Shown piece after piece: positions 1 through 8,528 of a stretch of DNA of 64,000 nucleotides. Both the position numbers and the translations under genes were made by a program. The stretch is taken from contig JAXDBU010000134.1 of the NCBI GenBank assembly GCA_034678485.1, forward strand, positions 13,138 through 77,137. The letters run 5' to 3'. This DNA is from PLanc-01 sp034678485. Lineage in GTDB: Bacteria > Planctomycetota > Phycisphaerae > Sedimentisphaerales > Anaerobacaceae. The notes under the pieces are model-generated. The model was not told where the DNA came from and did not search any database. It saw only the letters and a program-made list of their open reading frames with translations. The stretch's first letter is position 1. Each line of letters opens with the position of its first letter.

Positions 1-2
1 TG

Positions 3-1736
3 GACGACCGGCCGGAGCGGTACTCCTTCACTTGGGCCGGCAAGCGCGACGCCATTCGCCTGCTCCAGGTCCCCAGCCGGGCCACGCTCAAGCCCTGCCC
101 GGGAGAATCGGTCAACTGGGATACGACGAAGAACCTCTTCATCGAAGGCGAGAATCTGGAAGTCCTCAAGCTCCTCTACAAGTCCTACGCCGGACGGGTG
201 AAGATGATCTACATCGACCCGCCGTACAACACCGGCAATGACTTCATCTACCCCGACGATTTCAGCGACCCGCTTGAGAACTATCTCGCCATGACGGGCC
301 AGAAGGATGCCGAAGGCAATCTCCTCACAAGTAACCCGGAGACTTCCGGCCGTTATCATTCGGCATGGCTCTCCATGATATATCCGCGTCTTTTCATCGC
401 ACGTCAGCTACTCTCAGAGGAAGGCGCTATACTGGTGACCGTTGACGATACGGAGCTTGCATCCCTTCGACTTCTCATGAATGAAGTATTCGGTGAGGAG
501 AACTTCGTAATCCAGATCGAATGGGAGAAGCGCTACACACGAAGCAACAACACTGATGGCTTCACATCGGTCATAGATCACATCTTGTTGTATCGGCGGA
601 GTGCTTTGTTTTCTCCTAATCTGCTTCGACGCGACGAGGCTGCCGATGAACGATACCACAATCCAGACAACGACCCACGCGGCCCGTGGAAAGCTGTCCC
701 ATTCCTCAACCCACTCTCACCAGAGGAACGACCGAATCTCGCCTACGAAATTGTCAACCCCAATACCGGCGAAACCATTCACCCCACGCGCAAGGCATGG
801 CGAGCTTCGCGATCCGTTTTCGAACAACACCTGAAGGACAATCGCATCTGGTGGGGAAAAGATGGGTGTTCACGCATTCCCAATGTGAAGAGATTTCTTT
901 CTGAGGTACGTGAGGGGATGACCCCCATCAACCTGTGGAAGCATGAGTTTGCCGGACACACGGACGTCGCCAACAAGGAGATCGGCGAGTTGTTCGGCGA
1001 CAAGGTTTTTGACACACCCAAGCCTTCTCTCCTGATTCAGCGAATGATACAACTCTGCACGCAGCCTGATGAAGACGACTATATTCTGGATTTCTTCGCA
1101 GGTTCATCCACTACTGCTCATGCTGTCCTGAAACAGAATATGGAGGATGGAGGCAATCGTCGCTTCATCATGGTGCAGATACCTGAGCCAGTACCATCCT
1201 CATCGCCTGCCCGCAAAGCTGGATTTCAGAGCATCGCGGAGATTGGCAAAGAGAGGATTCGGCGGATTTCCAGTGAGTTGCAGGCGGATAGAGAGACTCA
1301 CCTTGAGTTTGACCGCGATGTACCGGTCGATCTCGGCGTTCGCGTCTTCACACTAACCGAGAGCAGCTTCCGTCAATGGCGTGGCGTTGACACCAAGCAT
1401 CCTGATGACTACGGTGACGAGATGCAGCTATTCACAGACCCACTCCTGCCAACATGGCACATTGACACGGCGCTTTGGGAAATCATTCTGAAGGAGGGCT
1501 ACAGTCTGTCGTCAACAATCACAGCTACTGATGCAGTGAACCACAATCAAGTCTTCCACGTGGTGGACTCAGAGCGCGAGCAGTCCTTCCATATCTGCCT
1601 GGATGATACACTTGATGAAGATACGAGCAAGGCAATGCAGCTTGATAAAGCTGACTTGTTCATTTGCCGGGACACAGCATTGAATGATGAAAGCGCGGCG
1701 AACTTGGCGCTTCAATGTAAGCTGAAGACAATCTGA
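3..1736 (+). CDS. mod: Type III restriction-modification DNA methyltransferase (Mod), 5' end outside window
   Basis: Modification and DNA-recognition subunit of a type III restriction system; it should methylate adenine in an asymmetric site and form the complex with Res. The frame is open to the window edge, so the N-terminus is missing and 577 residues are visible. Motif IV DPPYNTGND lies at nt 216-242 and the SAM-binding motif DFFAGSSTT at about nt 1089-1115, the DPPY-before-FxG order of beta-class type III Mod proteins; the stretch between them would hold the target-recognition domain. The gene stops 16 bases before the PLD gene, with res next, forming one operon. Hand-counted GC falls from 70% in the first 120 bases to 42-57% in sampled lines between 540 and 1740, suggesting an exchanged recognition region. 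Family call is firm; specificity is unknown. Confidence 0.93.
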   Translation, partial: DDRPERYSFTWAGKRDAIRLLQVPSRATLKPCPGESVNWDTTKNLFIEGENLEVLKLLYKSYAGRVKMIYIDPPYNTGNDFIYPDDFSDPLENYLAMTGQKDAEGNLLTSNPETSGRYHSAWLSMIYPRLFIARQLLSEEGAILVTVDDTELASLRLLMNEVFGEENFVIQIEWEKRYTRSNNTDGFTSVIDHILLYRRSALFSPNLLRRDEAADERYHNPDNDPRGPWKAVPFLNPLSPEERPNLAYEIVNPNTGETIHPTRKAWRASRSVFEQHLKDNRIWWGKDGCSRIPNVKRFLSEVREGMTPINLWKHEFAGHTDVANKEIGELFGDKVFDTPKPSLLIQRMIQLCTQPDEDDYILDFFAGSSTTAHAVLKQNMEDGGNRRFIMVQIPEPVPSSSPARKAGFQSIAEIGKERIRRISSELQADRETHLEFDRDVPVDLGVRVFTLTESSFRQWRGVDTKHPDDYGDEMQLFTDPLLPTWHIDTALWEIILKEGYSLSSTITATDAVNHNQVFHVVDSEREQSFHICLDDTLDEDTSKAMQLDKADLFICRDTALNDESAANLALQCKLKTI

Positions 1737-1752
1737 GTGGAGGAAGTACACT

Positions 1753-2814
1753 ATGGACAGGGTACTGCTGGCGGGATTGGACGGAGTAGAACTCCTTTCC
1801 GGGGTTGAGGCGATCATCTCAGATGCACGTCCGCGAGTGCTGGGTATTGCCATTGCGTACGTGTCTGTACAAGGACTGAATGAACTCCATAAGCTTCTCC
1901 GACGGCGGCTCCATGCTCGCAGGCTCATCGCCGGTCTCGACCATGCTATCACACATCCTGAGGCGCTGAATCTGGCTGCGCAGAAGGGATGGCAGGTTCG
2001 GATTTGTAAGATACGTGGGGGAATATTTCACCCCAAGTTCGTGGTGGGCGGCAGTGCTTTCGACAAGAGTGGGGGTATCCACAATCCATGCTGCACGTAT
2101 ATTGGTTCGGGGAACCTAACGAGAGGTGGGCTGAGACAGAACGTCGAGTGCGGCGTGATTACGACGAATGAGGAGCGTGCACAGGAGGCTTCTGATGCTT
2201 TTGGGCTCATCTGGCGCAATTCGAAACAACTGAGCAAAAAAGAGCTGACTAACTATGCTGCCTATTTCGCACAGCGTAATCGGCAACGTTCCCCAGATGA
2301 CATAGTCTCGCTCGGCATCAATGACACACCTCAGATTTCCGTGCGAGGGCCTAAGGAACTCTTGAAGACAATCGCACCACGTAAAGCTGCTGTGTCTGAG
2401 GCCTTTGCTGCGAAAGTGTGGGCAGGTCTCGCATCTTTTACAGGTGAGTATGCGCTGCAGGTGGAGTTCCCGAAGTCGGCGGGCAAAGTACTGCATCGGC
2501 TCGTTGGGACTCGTACACTGAGAAGTAACAAGGTCGCGGTGACGTGCGACGACAATGAAACGCGAGCCATGACATTCCGATACTATCCAGATAACGCGCT
2601 GTACCGCCTGAATGTACCGAACAGCGTACCTGGAGTTCAAAGGGCAAGACACGAAAAGAGTGGAATCGCACTCGTTGCGAGAGGGCCGGAAGGGGGCCCA
2701 CCAATTTCACTTACGCTTCTTCCACCGGGGCGCGAGATGAATGAAGTCATCGCCCGATCACTCTCACTCGGAACGTGGGGCAAGACACAGACACGGTTGT
2801 ATGGATGGTTTTGA
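1753..2814 (+). CDS. PLD-family nuclease-like protein inside a type III R-M operon
   Basis: A 353-residue protein with a phospholipase D/nuclease-type active-site half: H93-x-K95 in IFHPKFVVGG, followed by GSGNLT (residues 118-123) and E132, as in PLD-superfamily restriction nucleases and DISARM DrmC-like proteins. Only one HxK half is visible, so activity would need a dimer, as in BfiI-type enzymes. The C-terminal ~150 residues show no motif I recognise and could bind DNA. The start is chosen for the GGAGG-containing ribosome site at 1740-1744. The stop codon abuts the res start, so it sits in a translationally coupled mod-PLD-res operon. Its GC is low like the middle of mod (42% in the line at 2221). 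Likely an accessory nuclease of the system; the exact role is inference. Confidence 0.8.
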   Translation: MDRVLLAGLDGVELLSGVEAIISDARPRVLGIAIAYVSVQGLNELHKLLRRRLHARRLIAGLDHAITHPEALNLAAQKGWQVRICKIRGGIFHPKFVVGGSAFDKSGGIHNPCCTYIGSGNLTRGGLRQNVECGVITTNEERAQEASDAFGLIWRNSKQLSKKELTNYAAYFAQRNRQRSPDDIVSLGINDTPQISVRGPKELLKTIAPRKAAVSEAFAAKVWAGLASFTGEYALQVEFPKSAGKVLHRLVGTRTLRSNKVAVTCDDNETRAMTFRYYPDNALYRLNVPNSVPGVQRARHEKSGIALVARGPEGGPPISLTLLPPGREMNEVIARSLSLGTWGKTQTRLYGWF

Positions 2815-5730
2815 GTGATAGCAATGCAGTTTCGATTTGATCCCACTCAGGATTTCCAGGTACATGCCATTGAGGCAATCACGGACCTCTTTGACGGTCA
2901 GACGTTCGTTCACGGTGGCATTCAATCGAGGGGCGGGCAAGCAGGAACGCTATGGGCAGTTGCCAATCGGCTTGATCTTGGTGAGTCGGAGATTCTCCGC
3001 AACCTCAAGCACGTGCAGAAGCGACACGGCATCAATCCAGATATAGGACTTGAGTGCATCGAGAATACGATTCAGACGCCAGACGGGGGAAGACAAGTCC
3101 GGTTCCCGAACTTCTCCGTTGAGATGGAGACCGGGACGGGCAAAACGTATGTGTATCTGCGAACGGTCCTGGAGCTTCATCAGCGCTATGGCATGCGGAA
3201 GTTCGTTGTTGTGGTTCCCTCTGTGGCGATTCGCGAAGGCGTCTTGAAGACGCTCCAGGTGACGGAGAGGCACTTCCGGGAGTTGTTCGGCAACCCGGTT
3301 TACCGCTACTACGTCTACGACTCTTCGAACCTGTCCCAAGTCCGGCAGTTTGCTCTTGCCGACAGCGTCGAAGTTATGGTCATGACGCTGGATTCCTTCA
3401 ACAAGGCATCGAACGTGATTCGCCAGTCTACGGACCGCCTCCAAGGTGAGACGCCGCTTTTTCTGGTACAGGCGGCGCGCCCGATTCTGATTCTCGATGA
3501 GCCTCAGAATATGGAGAGCGAGAAGGCGATTGCGGCGCTGGCCACGCTTGATCCGCTCTTTGCTCTGCGCTACAGCGCGACCCACCGCAACCCGTACAAT
3601 GTGGTTTACCGGCTCACTCCGGCAGAGGCATACCGGCAAGGGCTTGTGAAGAAGATCGAAGTGGACGCCGTTCTTCGCGAGAACGAAGAGAACCGGCCCT
3701 ACGTCCGCGTCGATGAGATCAAGACGGAGAAGAACAAGGTCACCGCCCGGCTGACCGTCCACAAGCTTATGAAGACTGGACAGGTGAAAGAGGCAAAAGT
3801 CACCGTCCGACCGGGCGAGCCCCTGGAGAAGAAGGCGAACCGCTCGGAGTACGCCGGATGGGAAGTCGATGAAATCAATCCCGGCGGCGGCTTCGTTCGC
3901 TTCGCCAACAACGTGGAATTGCGCCTTGGAGAGGAACAAGGGGCCGACAAGGAAGCCATCTTCGACACCCAGATACGCCATACGATAGACGAGCATTTCC
4001 GCAAACAGGCACGGCTCAGAAACGCCGGAATCAAAGTCCTGTCGCTGTTCTTCATCGACCATGTGGCGAGTTATGCCGATGAAGACGGTACTATCAAGAT
4101 GCTCTTCAACCGGGCCTTCAATGACCTGAAGGCCAGCCATCCGGAGTGGAAGGAACTTGCGCCGGAAGATGTCCGGGCGGCCTACTTCGCGGAGAAACAC
4201 CGCAAAGGGGGAGTGATTGAGATGGTCGATTCCTCCTCCGGCGACGCGAAGGAAGACGTAGTGGCCTATGACCTCATCATGAAGGACAAAGAAATGCTCT
4301 TGAGCTTCCCGGCGGATACCGACGACGAAGAGACCTGCCGGAAGAAGCAAGTGGCGTTCATCTTCTCGCATTCCGCTTTACGCGAAGGATGGGACAACCC
4401 GAACGTCTTTCAGATTTGTACGCTGAACCAGAGTGTCTCTCTGATGAGGAAGCGGCAGGAAGTCGGACGTGGGATTCGGCTGGCCGTCGAGCAGTCGGGC
4501 CAGCGCGTGCGAGACGATCAGGTGAACATCCTGACGGTAGTTGCGAACGAGAGCTATCGCAAGTACGTGGAGAACTATCAGACCGAGATTGCGGCGGAGT
4601 ACCGCGAAGAGATCGAGGCACGGTACGGCAAGTCCATCGGCGATTTGACGGACGCCGAACGGCGGAAGATCGAAGCGGAATACGGCGAAGGGATTCTCCC
4701 GCCTCCGCCCCGAAAGAAGGGCGAACGGAAGGCCAGACTCACGAAATCGGCAAAGTTGCGTGAGGAGTTCAAAGGGCTCTGGGAACGCATCAAGCATAAG
4801 ACCCGCTACGCGGTCAAGCTCGATACGGAAGCCCTGCTAAAAGAGGTTGTGCCGGAAATTGACCGGGCCGAAATCGCCCCGCCCCGTATCACGATAACGA
4901 AGGCTCAACTTCGCGTGGATGACGACGACATCTTCGAAGCCATGCAGACCAGCGCCGCGAAGACCGCGAAGGACCTGTCGGGCCGATGGGCTCTGCCGAA
5001 TCTGGTTGACCTGATGTCCGACCTTCTGGAGCATACGTCGCCGCCTGTCCGGTTGACTCGAAAGACCCTTCTGGAGGTCTTCCGCCGGGCTCAGAACAAG
5101 CAGGCGGCTCTCGACAACCCGCATGAGTGGGCAACTACCGCGGTACGCATCCTGAAAGAGAGGCTTGCGGACCATTTGGTCAATGGAATCGAATATAGAC
5201 GGGTATCGGACTGCCCCGGCAGCGAGAAACTACCCGCCGAAGCCAAGTGGTATGAAATGCAGCAGATCCTTGACGAAGAGGCTATGGAACTTTTCAGCAA
5301 GTACGTGGTCCCGGACAACGGGGAACCCCTGGAACGCAGCCTCTACGATGCCGTGCCGTGCGATTCGGAGACCGAACGGCAGTTCGTGAAGGACCTGGAA
5401 GCCAGAGACGATGTACGAGTCTATGTGAAGCTTCCCTACTGGTTCCATATCGAGACGCCGGTAGGCGATTACCGGCCCGACTGGGCCATCGTCATGGACG
5501 GCCCGGAGAAGGACGGCAAGCCGGTCCTGTACTTCGTCTCAGAGACAAAGGGCGGAAAGAGGTTCAATGAGACCGGGAGCTTGGCGGACCTCAAGAACGA
5601 AATCCGCCCCGATGAATGGCGGCGCATCCGATGTGGCGCCGCTCACTTTGGCTCCAGACAGTTGAAGAAGCCCGGAGCGCTTGTAGGCGTCGATTTCCGA
5701 GTTGTCCCCGATGCAAGCAAATTGACATAG
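2815..5730 (+). CDS. res: Type III restriction enzyme helicase/nuclease subunit (Res)
   Basis: ATP-dependent translocase and endonuclease subunit of the type III system, 971 residues, close to the usual ~970. Walker A is METGTGKT (residues 104-111), motif II is LILDEPQN near residue 227, and the motif VI region QEVGRGIRLAV lies near residue 550. A C-terminal PD-(D/E)xK nuclease is visible as RPDWAIV near residue 888 and SETKGG near 909. The first possible start, GTG at 2815, directly follows the TGA of the PLD gene; an ATG at 2824 is the alternative. The first ~600 bases share the lower GC of the upstream genes while the rest is about 60%. All motifs needed for ATP hydrolysis and cleavage are intact, so the enzyme looks functional. 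Confidence 0.95.
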   Translation: MIAMQFRFDPTQDFQVHAIEAITDLFDGQTFVHGGIQSRGGQAGTLWAVANRLDLGESEILRNLKHVQKRHGINPDIGLECIENTIQTPDGGRQVRFPNFSVEMETGTGKTYVYLRTVLELHQRYGMRKFVVVVPSVAIREGVLKTLQVTERHFRELFGNPVYRYYVYDSSNLSQVRQFALADSVEVMVMTLDSFNKASNVIRQSTDRLQGETPLFLVQAARPILILDEPQNMESEKAIAALATLDPLFALRYSATHRNPYNVVYRLTPAEAYRQGLVKKIEVDAVLRENEENRPYVRVDEIKTEKNKVTARLTVHKLMKTGQVKEAKVTVRPGEPLEKKANRSEYAGWEVDEINPGGGFVRFANNVELRLGEEQGADKEAIFDTQIRHTIDEHFRKQARLRNAGIKVLSLFFIDHVASYADEDGTIKMLFNRAFNDLKASHPEWKELAPEDVRAAYFAEKHRKGGVIEMVDSSSGDAKEDVVAYDLIMKDKEMLLSFPADTDDEETCRKKQVAFIFSHSALREGWDNPNVFQICTLNQSVSLMRKRQEVGRGIRLAVEQSGQRVRDDQVNILTVVANESYRKYVENYQTEIAAEYREEIEARYGKSIGDLTDAERRKIEAEYGEGILPPPPRKKGERKARLTKSAKLREEFKGLWERIKHKTRYAVKLDTEALLKEVVPEIDRAEIAPPRITITKAQLRVDDDDIFEAMQTSAAKTAKDLSGRWALPNLVDLMSDLLEHTSPPVRLTRKTLLEVFRRAQNKQAALDNPHEWATTAVRILKERLADHLVNGIEYRRVSDCPGSEKLPAEAKWYEMQQILDEEAMELFSKYVVPDNGEPLERSLYDAVPCDSETERQFVKDLEARDDVRVYVKLPYWFHIETPVGDYRPDWAIVMDGPEKDGKPVLYFVSETKGGKRFNETGSLADLKNEIRPDEWRRIRCGAAHFGSRQLKKPGALVGVDFRVVPDASKLT

Positions 5731-5798
5731 GCTTGGACGCGAAAGGCGTAAGACAGAGAGATTCTCGAGGGCAGGCATGGAGCCGCCGGCGCGGGCAC

Positions 5799-6527
5799 TT
5801 ACCCGCCGGGGTCGGGGCCCGCTTCGCGCTCGCGGGCTTGGCGTTCGGCGTGGACCTGGGCCCGTCGCTCGGGCGGCCATTCGTCGGGGAAGTTCAGCCT
5901 CGCGAACTCGCCGAAGCACTCGACCGCCTTGCGGTCGTACGCCCTCGCGGCCTCGACCTCGTCGTCCACGTAGGGCAGGTTGTGGCACTTGCCTTCGAAC
6001 CAGCACTGGGCGTGCCACTTGTGCCGGCGCTTGTTGTAGAAGACGCCTTTGAACCGGGAGACCGAGCCGGCGTGCTTGCGCCGGTTGCGCTGGTTCTCCC
6101 GGCGGGTGCAGACGCGGAGATTGAATCGGCAGTTGTTGGCCTGGTTGCCGTCCCTGTGGTCCACGACCATGCCCGCAGGCGCCTGCATGATCTGGCGGTG
6201 CATGAGGATGGTCTTGCCCTTCTCCTTGCGTGCGGCGTATCCGTTCTCCAGGTGCCACTTGTACCGACTGAGCCCTTCGTAATCGGCGGCCTCCACGTAG
6301 ACATAGCACCCCTCGCTCAACGGGATCTGCCTGACGTCGCCCTTCGGCGCCGCGGGCCTGGGCCGGTAGTTCCGGCAGGGGACGCCCGTGACCTCTCGCA
6401 TCTGTCCCGGCCAGCACGGATGGTTCGCGCATCGCGGCAGGAGCGGCTCGCCCCGCCAGACGTTCCGAAGCCACAGCTCAGGATCGCAGCACGAATGGAC
6501 GCAATGGTGACAATTCGGTCCCGACAT
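5799..6527 (-). CDS. HNH endonuclease with C-terminal AP2 DNA-binding domain
   Basis: A 242-residue protein. An HNH nuclease core spans about residues 105-150: H110 in LMHRQIMQ, then MVVDHRDGNQANNCRFNLR with H124 and the following Asn residues. An AP2-type DNA-binding domain covers about 157-213 (SRFKGVFYNKRRHKWHAQ through EAARAYDRKAVECFGEFARL). HNH plus AP2 is the build of many free-standing homing endonucleases. The N-terminus is cysteine-rich (CHHC at 6-9, then C13, C14, C33, C38, C51) and may bind zinc. The start follows a GGGAGGAACC ribosome site. The gene converges on res with 68 bases between stops, and a near-consensus promoter lies upstream. Likely a selfish endonuclease beside a restriction locus; its target is unknown. 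Confidence 0.85.
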   Translation of the reverse strand: MSGPNCHHCVHSCCDPELWLRNVWRGEPLLPRCANHPCWPGQMREVTGVPCRNYRPRPAAPKGDVRQIPLSEGCYVYVEAADYEGLSRYKWHLENGYAARKEKGKTILMHRQIMQAPAGMVVDHRDGNQANNCRFNLRVCTRRENQRNRRKHAGSVSRFKGVFYNKRRHKWHAQCWFEGKCHNLPYVDDEVEAARAYDRKAVECFGEFARLNFPDEWPPERRAQVHAERQAREREAGPDPGG

Positions 6528-6911
6528 GGTTCCTCCCTTCCATTCTTATTTCCAGCCGGGGCCCGCGTCCCGGCGCACCATCAATCTCTCACTACAAACT
6601 GCGATAAAGTATAAAAGTTCGGCTGTTATGTGTCAACACAAATACGTACAAATAACCATAAGCCATCCGTAAGTCCTTGCCTGCAAGGGAGTTGCCGCCG
6701 TATTTTTGTCGTGCCCGCGAAAGGCCTGCCCTCGCCGCGACACGCCTCTCGATTCGACAGCAGACAGCAGCGCGATGAATCCTGTAACACGCGGGCTTCG
6801 TCTGCGTCTATAAGATGGTGGGCCGGGGAGTGTCTGCGCGCTTGGTTCATCCCGGCTTGGCCGTGTCTGCGGAGAGCGAAATCTGTCTGGCTGAAACGAA
6901 AGACTGCTGCC
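6528..6911. other. Intergenic region between divergent HNH/AP2 and QRPS-thioredoxin genes
   Basis: No coding signal supported. It holds the HNH promoter at 6608-6636 and, near 6677-6690, a short perfect hairpin CCTTGC-CT-GCAAGG. No clear promoter was identified for the plus-strand gene at 6912. An upstream in-frame extension of that gene to 6630 was rejected because the signal peptide starts at 6912. Confidence 0.5.
6608..6636 (-). promoter_or_regulatory. Near-consensus sigma-70 promoter for the HNH/AP2 gene
   Basis: Read on the minus strand, TTGACA (6631-6636) is separated by exactly 17 bases from TATACT (6608-6613). This is a perfect -35 and a 5/6 -10. Transcription would start near 6600, giving a leader of roughly 73 bases before the ATG at 6527. 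Confidence 0.7.
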
Positions 6912-8501
6912 ATGATCCACGTGGCCCGGATGGTCGTGATTTCGACGGCGTTGATGGCAGTATGGTCTGGTGCGACCCTCCGAGCAGACGAACCGCCCAG
7001 GGCGAGTGCAAACGATCTCTCGTCGAAGCAGCCGTCGGGAGAGGCTTTCGCAATGACCTGGCACGCGGGCGACCCGGGCAAGCGAGACGGCCTGAACGCC
7101 GGCATGTTGCGGGTCTTCGAGATCCATCTGGCCGACGCGCCGCCAGCGGGGGCCGAGAAGCTGCCGACGGCCAATGCCAAGTTCGGGATTGTGCAGTTCG
7201 CCGATGAGGGACAGTCTCGCTTCGTCTGCGGACTGCGAGAGACGTCCCTCGACGGGAGGACGGACAGCAGTTTCTTCATCGATCTGAACCGCAACGGCGC
7301 CCTGGAGGATGGGGAGGTGCTCCAAGGCACGGCGGTCTTCGCAGGCCTGACAGCGGTGGAACTCGGCGCCGCCGACCTCCTGCTTGGGCGTCCGGATCGC
7401 CCGCGGACGCACCGGGTCTTCGTCCACACCAATGCCTACGGGCCCCTCTACCTGACCTCGCACTGCTACACGCGAGGGCGCATCCGCCTGGGCGACCGGG
7501 AGATCGAGGCGACCCTGCTCGACTACAACTGCGACGGGCGGTACGCTTCGGGAAGAGTCGTGGAAGAGGCCATCGGCAGCCTGGGACCGCGCGAGTTCGA
7601 CTTTGACCGCATCAGTTGGGATGCCGACGGCGACGGGCAAATCGGCATGACGGAACAGCATTTCATCGGCAGCTACGTCCTCAGTGGCGAGAAGGCGTAC
7701 CGGATTGACTGCTCCACCGATGGGCTGAACGTCAGGGTAACGCCTCTGGATCTGTCGATGGGCCGGTTGCAGATGCCGCCGGGATATGCCTACGTCTGCC
7801 TTGTCGGTCCTCTGGGCCCGTTCAGCCTGCGCATGCCGGACGCTTCCGTCGCAGTGCCGGCGGGCACGTATCGCGTAGACTATGCGGGCATCTGGGAAAC
7901 GCCGCAAATGACCGGCATGCCCAAGTCCCGCAAGCTGGGCATGTTCTTCCAGAAACCATGGACGATCCGACCCGGTGCGACCACGGTCATCGAGCCCAAT
8001 GAGCTGGTCGTGACCGCGGACGACCAGGAGCAATACAGAGCGCGGCGCGCGGCGCGACTCACCGTCCGTCAGGAGCCGCAGGTGCGTTCGCTCCTGGGCA
8101 CATCCCTCGACGACTTGAAGGAATTTAACATAGACCTTGGCGACGCAGCCGTCGGCAGACCCATTCTCCTGTGTTTCTTCGACGCCGACCAGCGGCCCTC
8201 GCGATACGGCCTGACGCAGCTCGTTCGTCGGTGCGAAGAATTGGGACAGACGGGCCCTGTCTTCGCCGCGGTGGACACGTCGCCGCAATCGGATTCCTCC
8301 CAGAAATGGCTGGCCGAGCAGACCTTCCCCTTCGCGCTCGGTCGAATCGAGGGCGACAGTGAACAAGTGAAGACCCGATGGGGCGTGCAGTCCCTGCCGT
8401 GGTTGATTCTGACCGACAAAGAGCACGTCGTACGGGTCGAAGGGTTTCAGCTTGGCGAGCTTGACGGTATACTGGCTCAGACCATCGGGGTCCAGAAATA
8501 G
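6912..8501 (+). CDS. Secreted protein with EF-hand-like loops and degenerate thioredoxin-like C-terminus
   Basis: 529 residues from the ATG that gives a signal peptide (MIHVARMVVISTALMAVWSG, then ADEPP). The middle carries calcium-loop-like segments: DLNRNGALEDGE, DYNCDGRY and DADGDGQIG. The last ~130 residues form a thioredoxin/TlpA-like domain ending in WGVQSLPWLILTD, which keeps the cis-proline region. The CXXC site is replaced by CFFDADQRPSR, so it is unlikely to be a thiol-disulfide enzyme. The same C-terminus recurs in the next two genes, so this is the first of three tandem paralogues. It ends 27 bases before the second. Exported; function unknown. A role in protein-protein interaction or sensing outside the cytoplasm is inference. 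Confidence 0.75.
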   Translation: MIHVARMVVISTALMAVWSGATLRADEPPRASANDLSSKQPSGEAFAMTWHAGDPGKRDGLNAGMLRVFEIHLADAPPAGAEKLPTANAKFGIVQFADEGQSRFVCGLRETSLDGRTDSSFFIDLNRNGALEDGEVLQGTAVFAGLTAVELGAADLLLGRPDRPRTHRVFVHTNAYGPLYLTSHCYTRGRIRLGDREIEATLLDYNCDGRYASGRVVEEAIGSLGPREFDFDRISWDADGDGQIGMTEQHFIGSYVLSGEKAYRIDCSTDGLNVRVTPLDLSMGRLQMPPGYAYVCLVGPLGPFSLRMPDASVAVPAGTYRVDYAGIWETPQMTGMPKSRKLGMFFQKPWTIRPGATTVIEPNELVVTADDQEQYRARRAARLTVRQEPQVRSLLGTSLDDLKEFNIDLGDAAVGRPILLCFFDADQRPSRYGLTQLVRRCEELGQTGPVFAAVDTSPQSDSSQKWLAEQTFPFALGRIEGDSEQVKTRWGVQSLPWLILTDKEHVVRVEGFQLGELDGILAQTIGVQK

Positions 8502-8528
8502 GGGAGTTTGTCTTTCGCGGAGGTTCAT

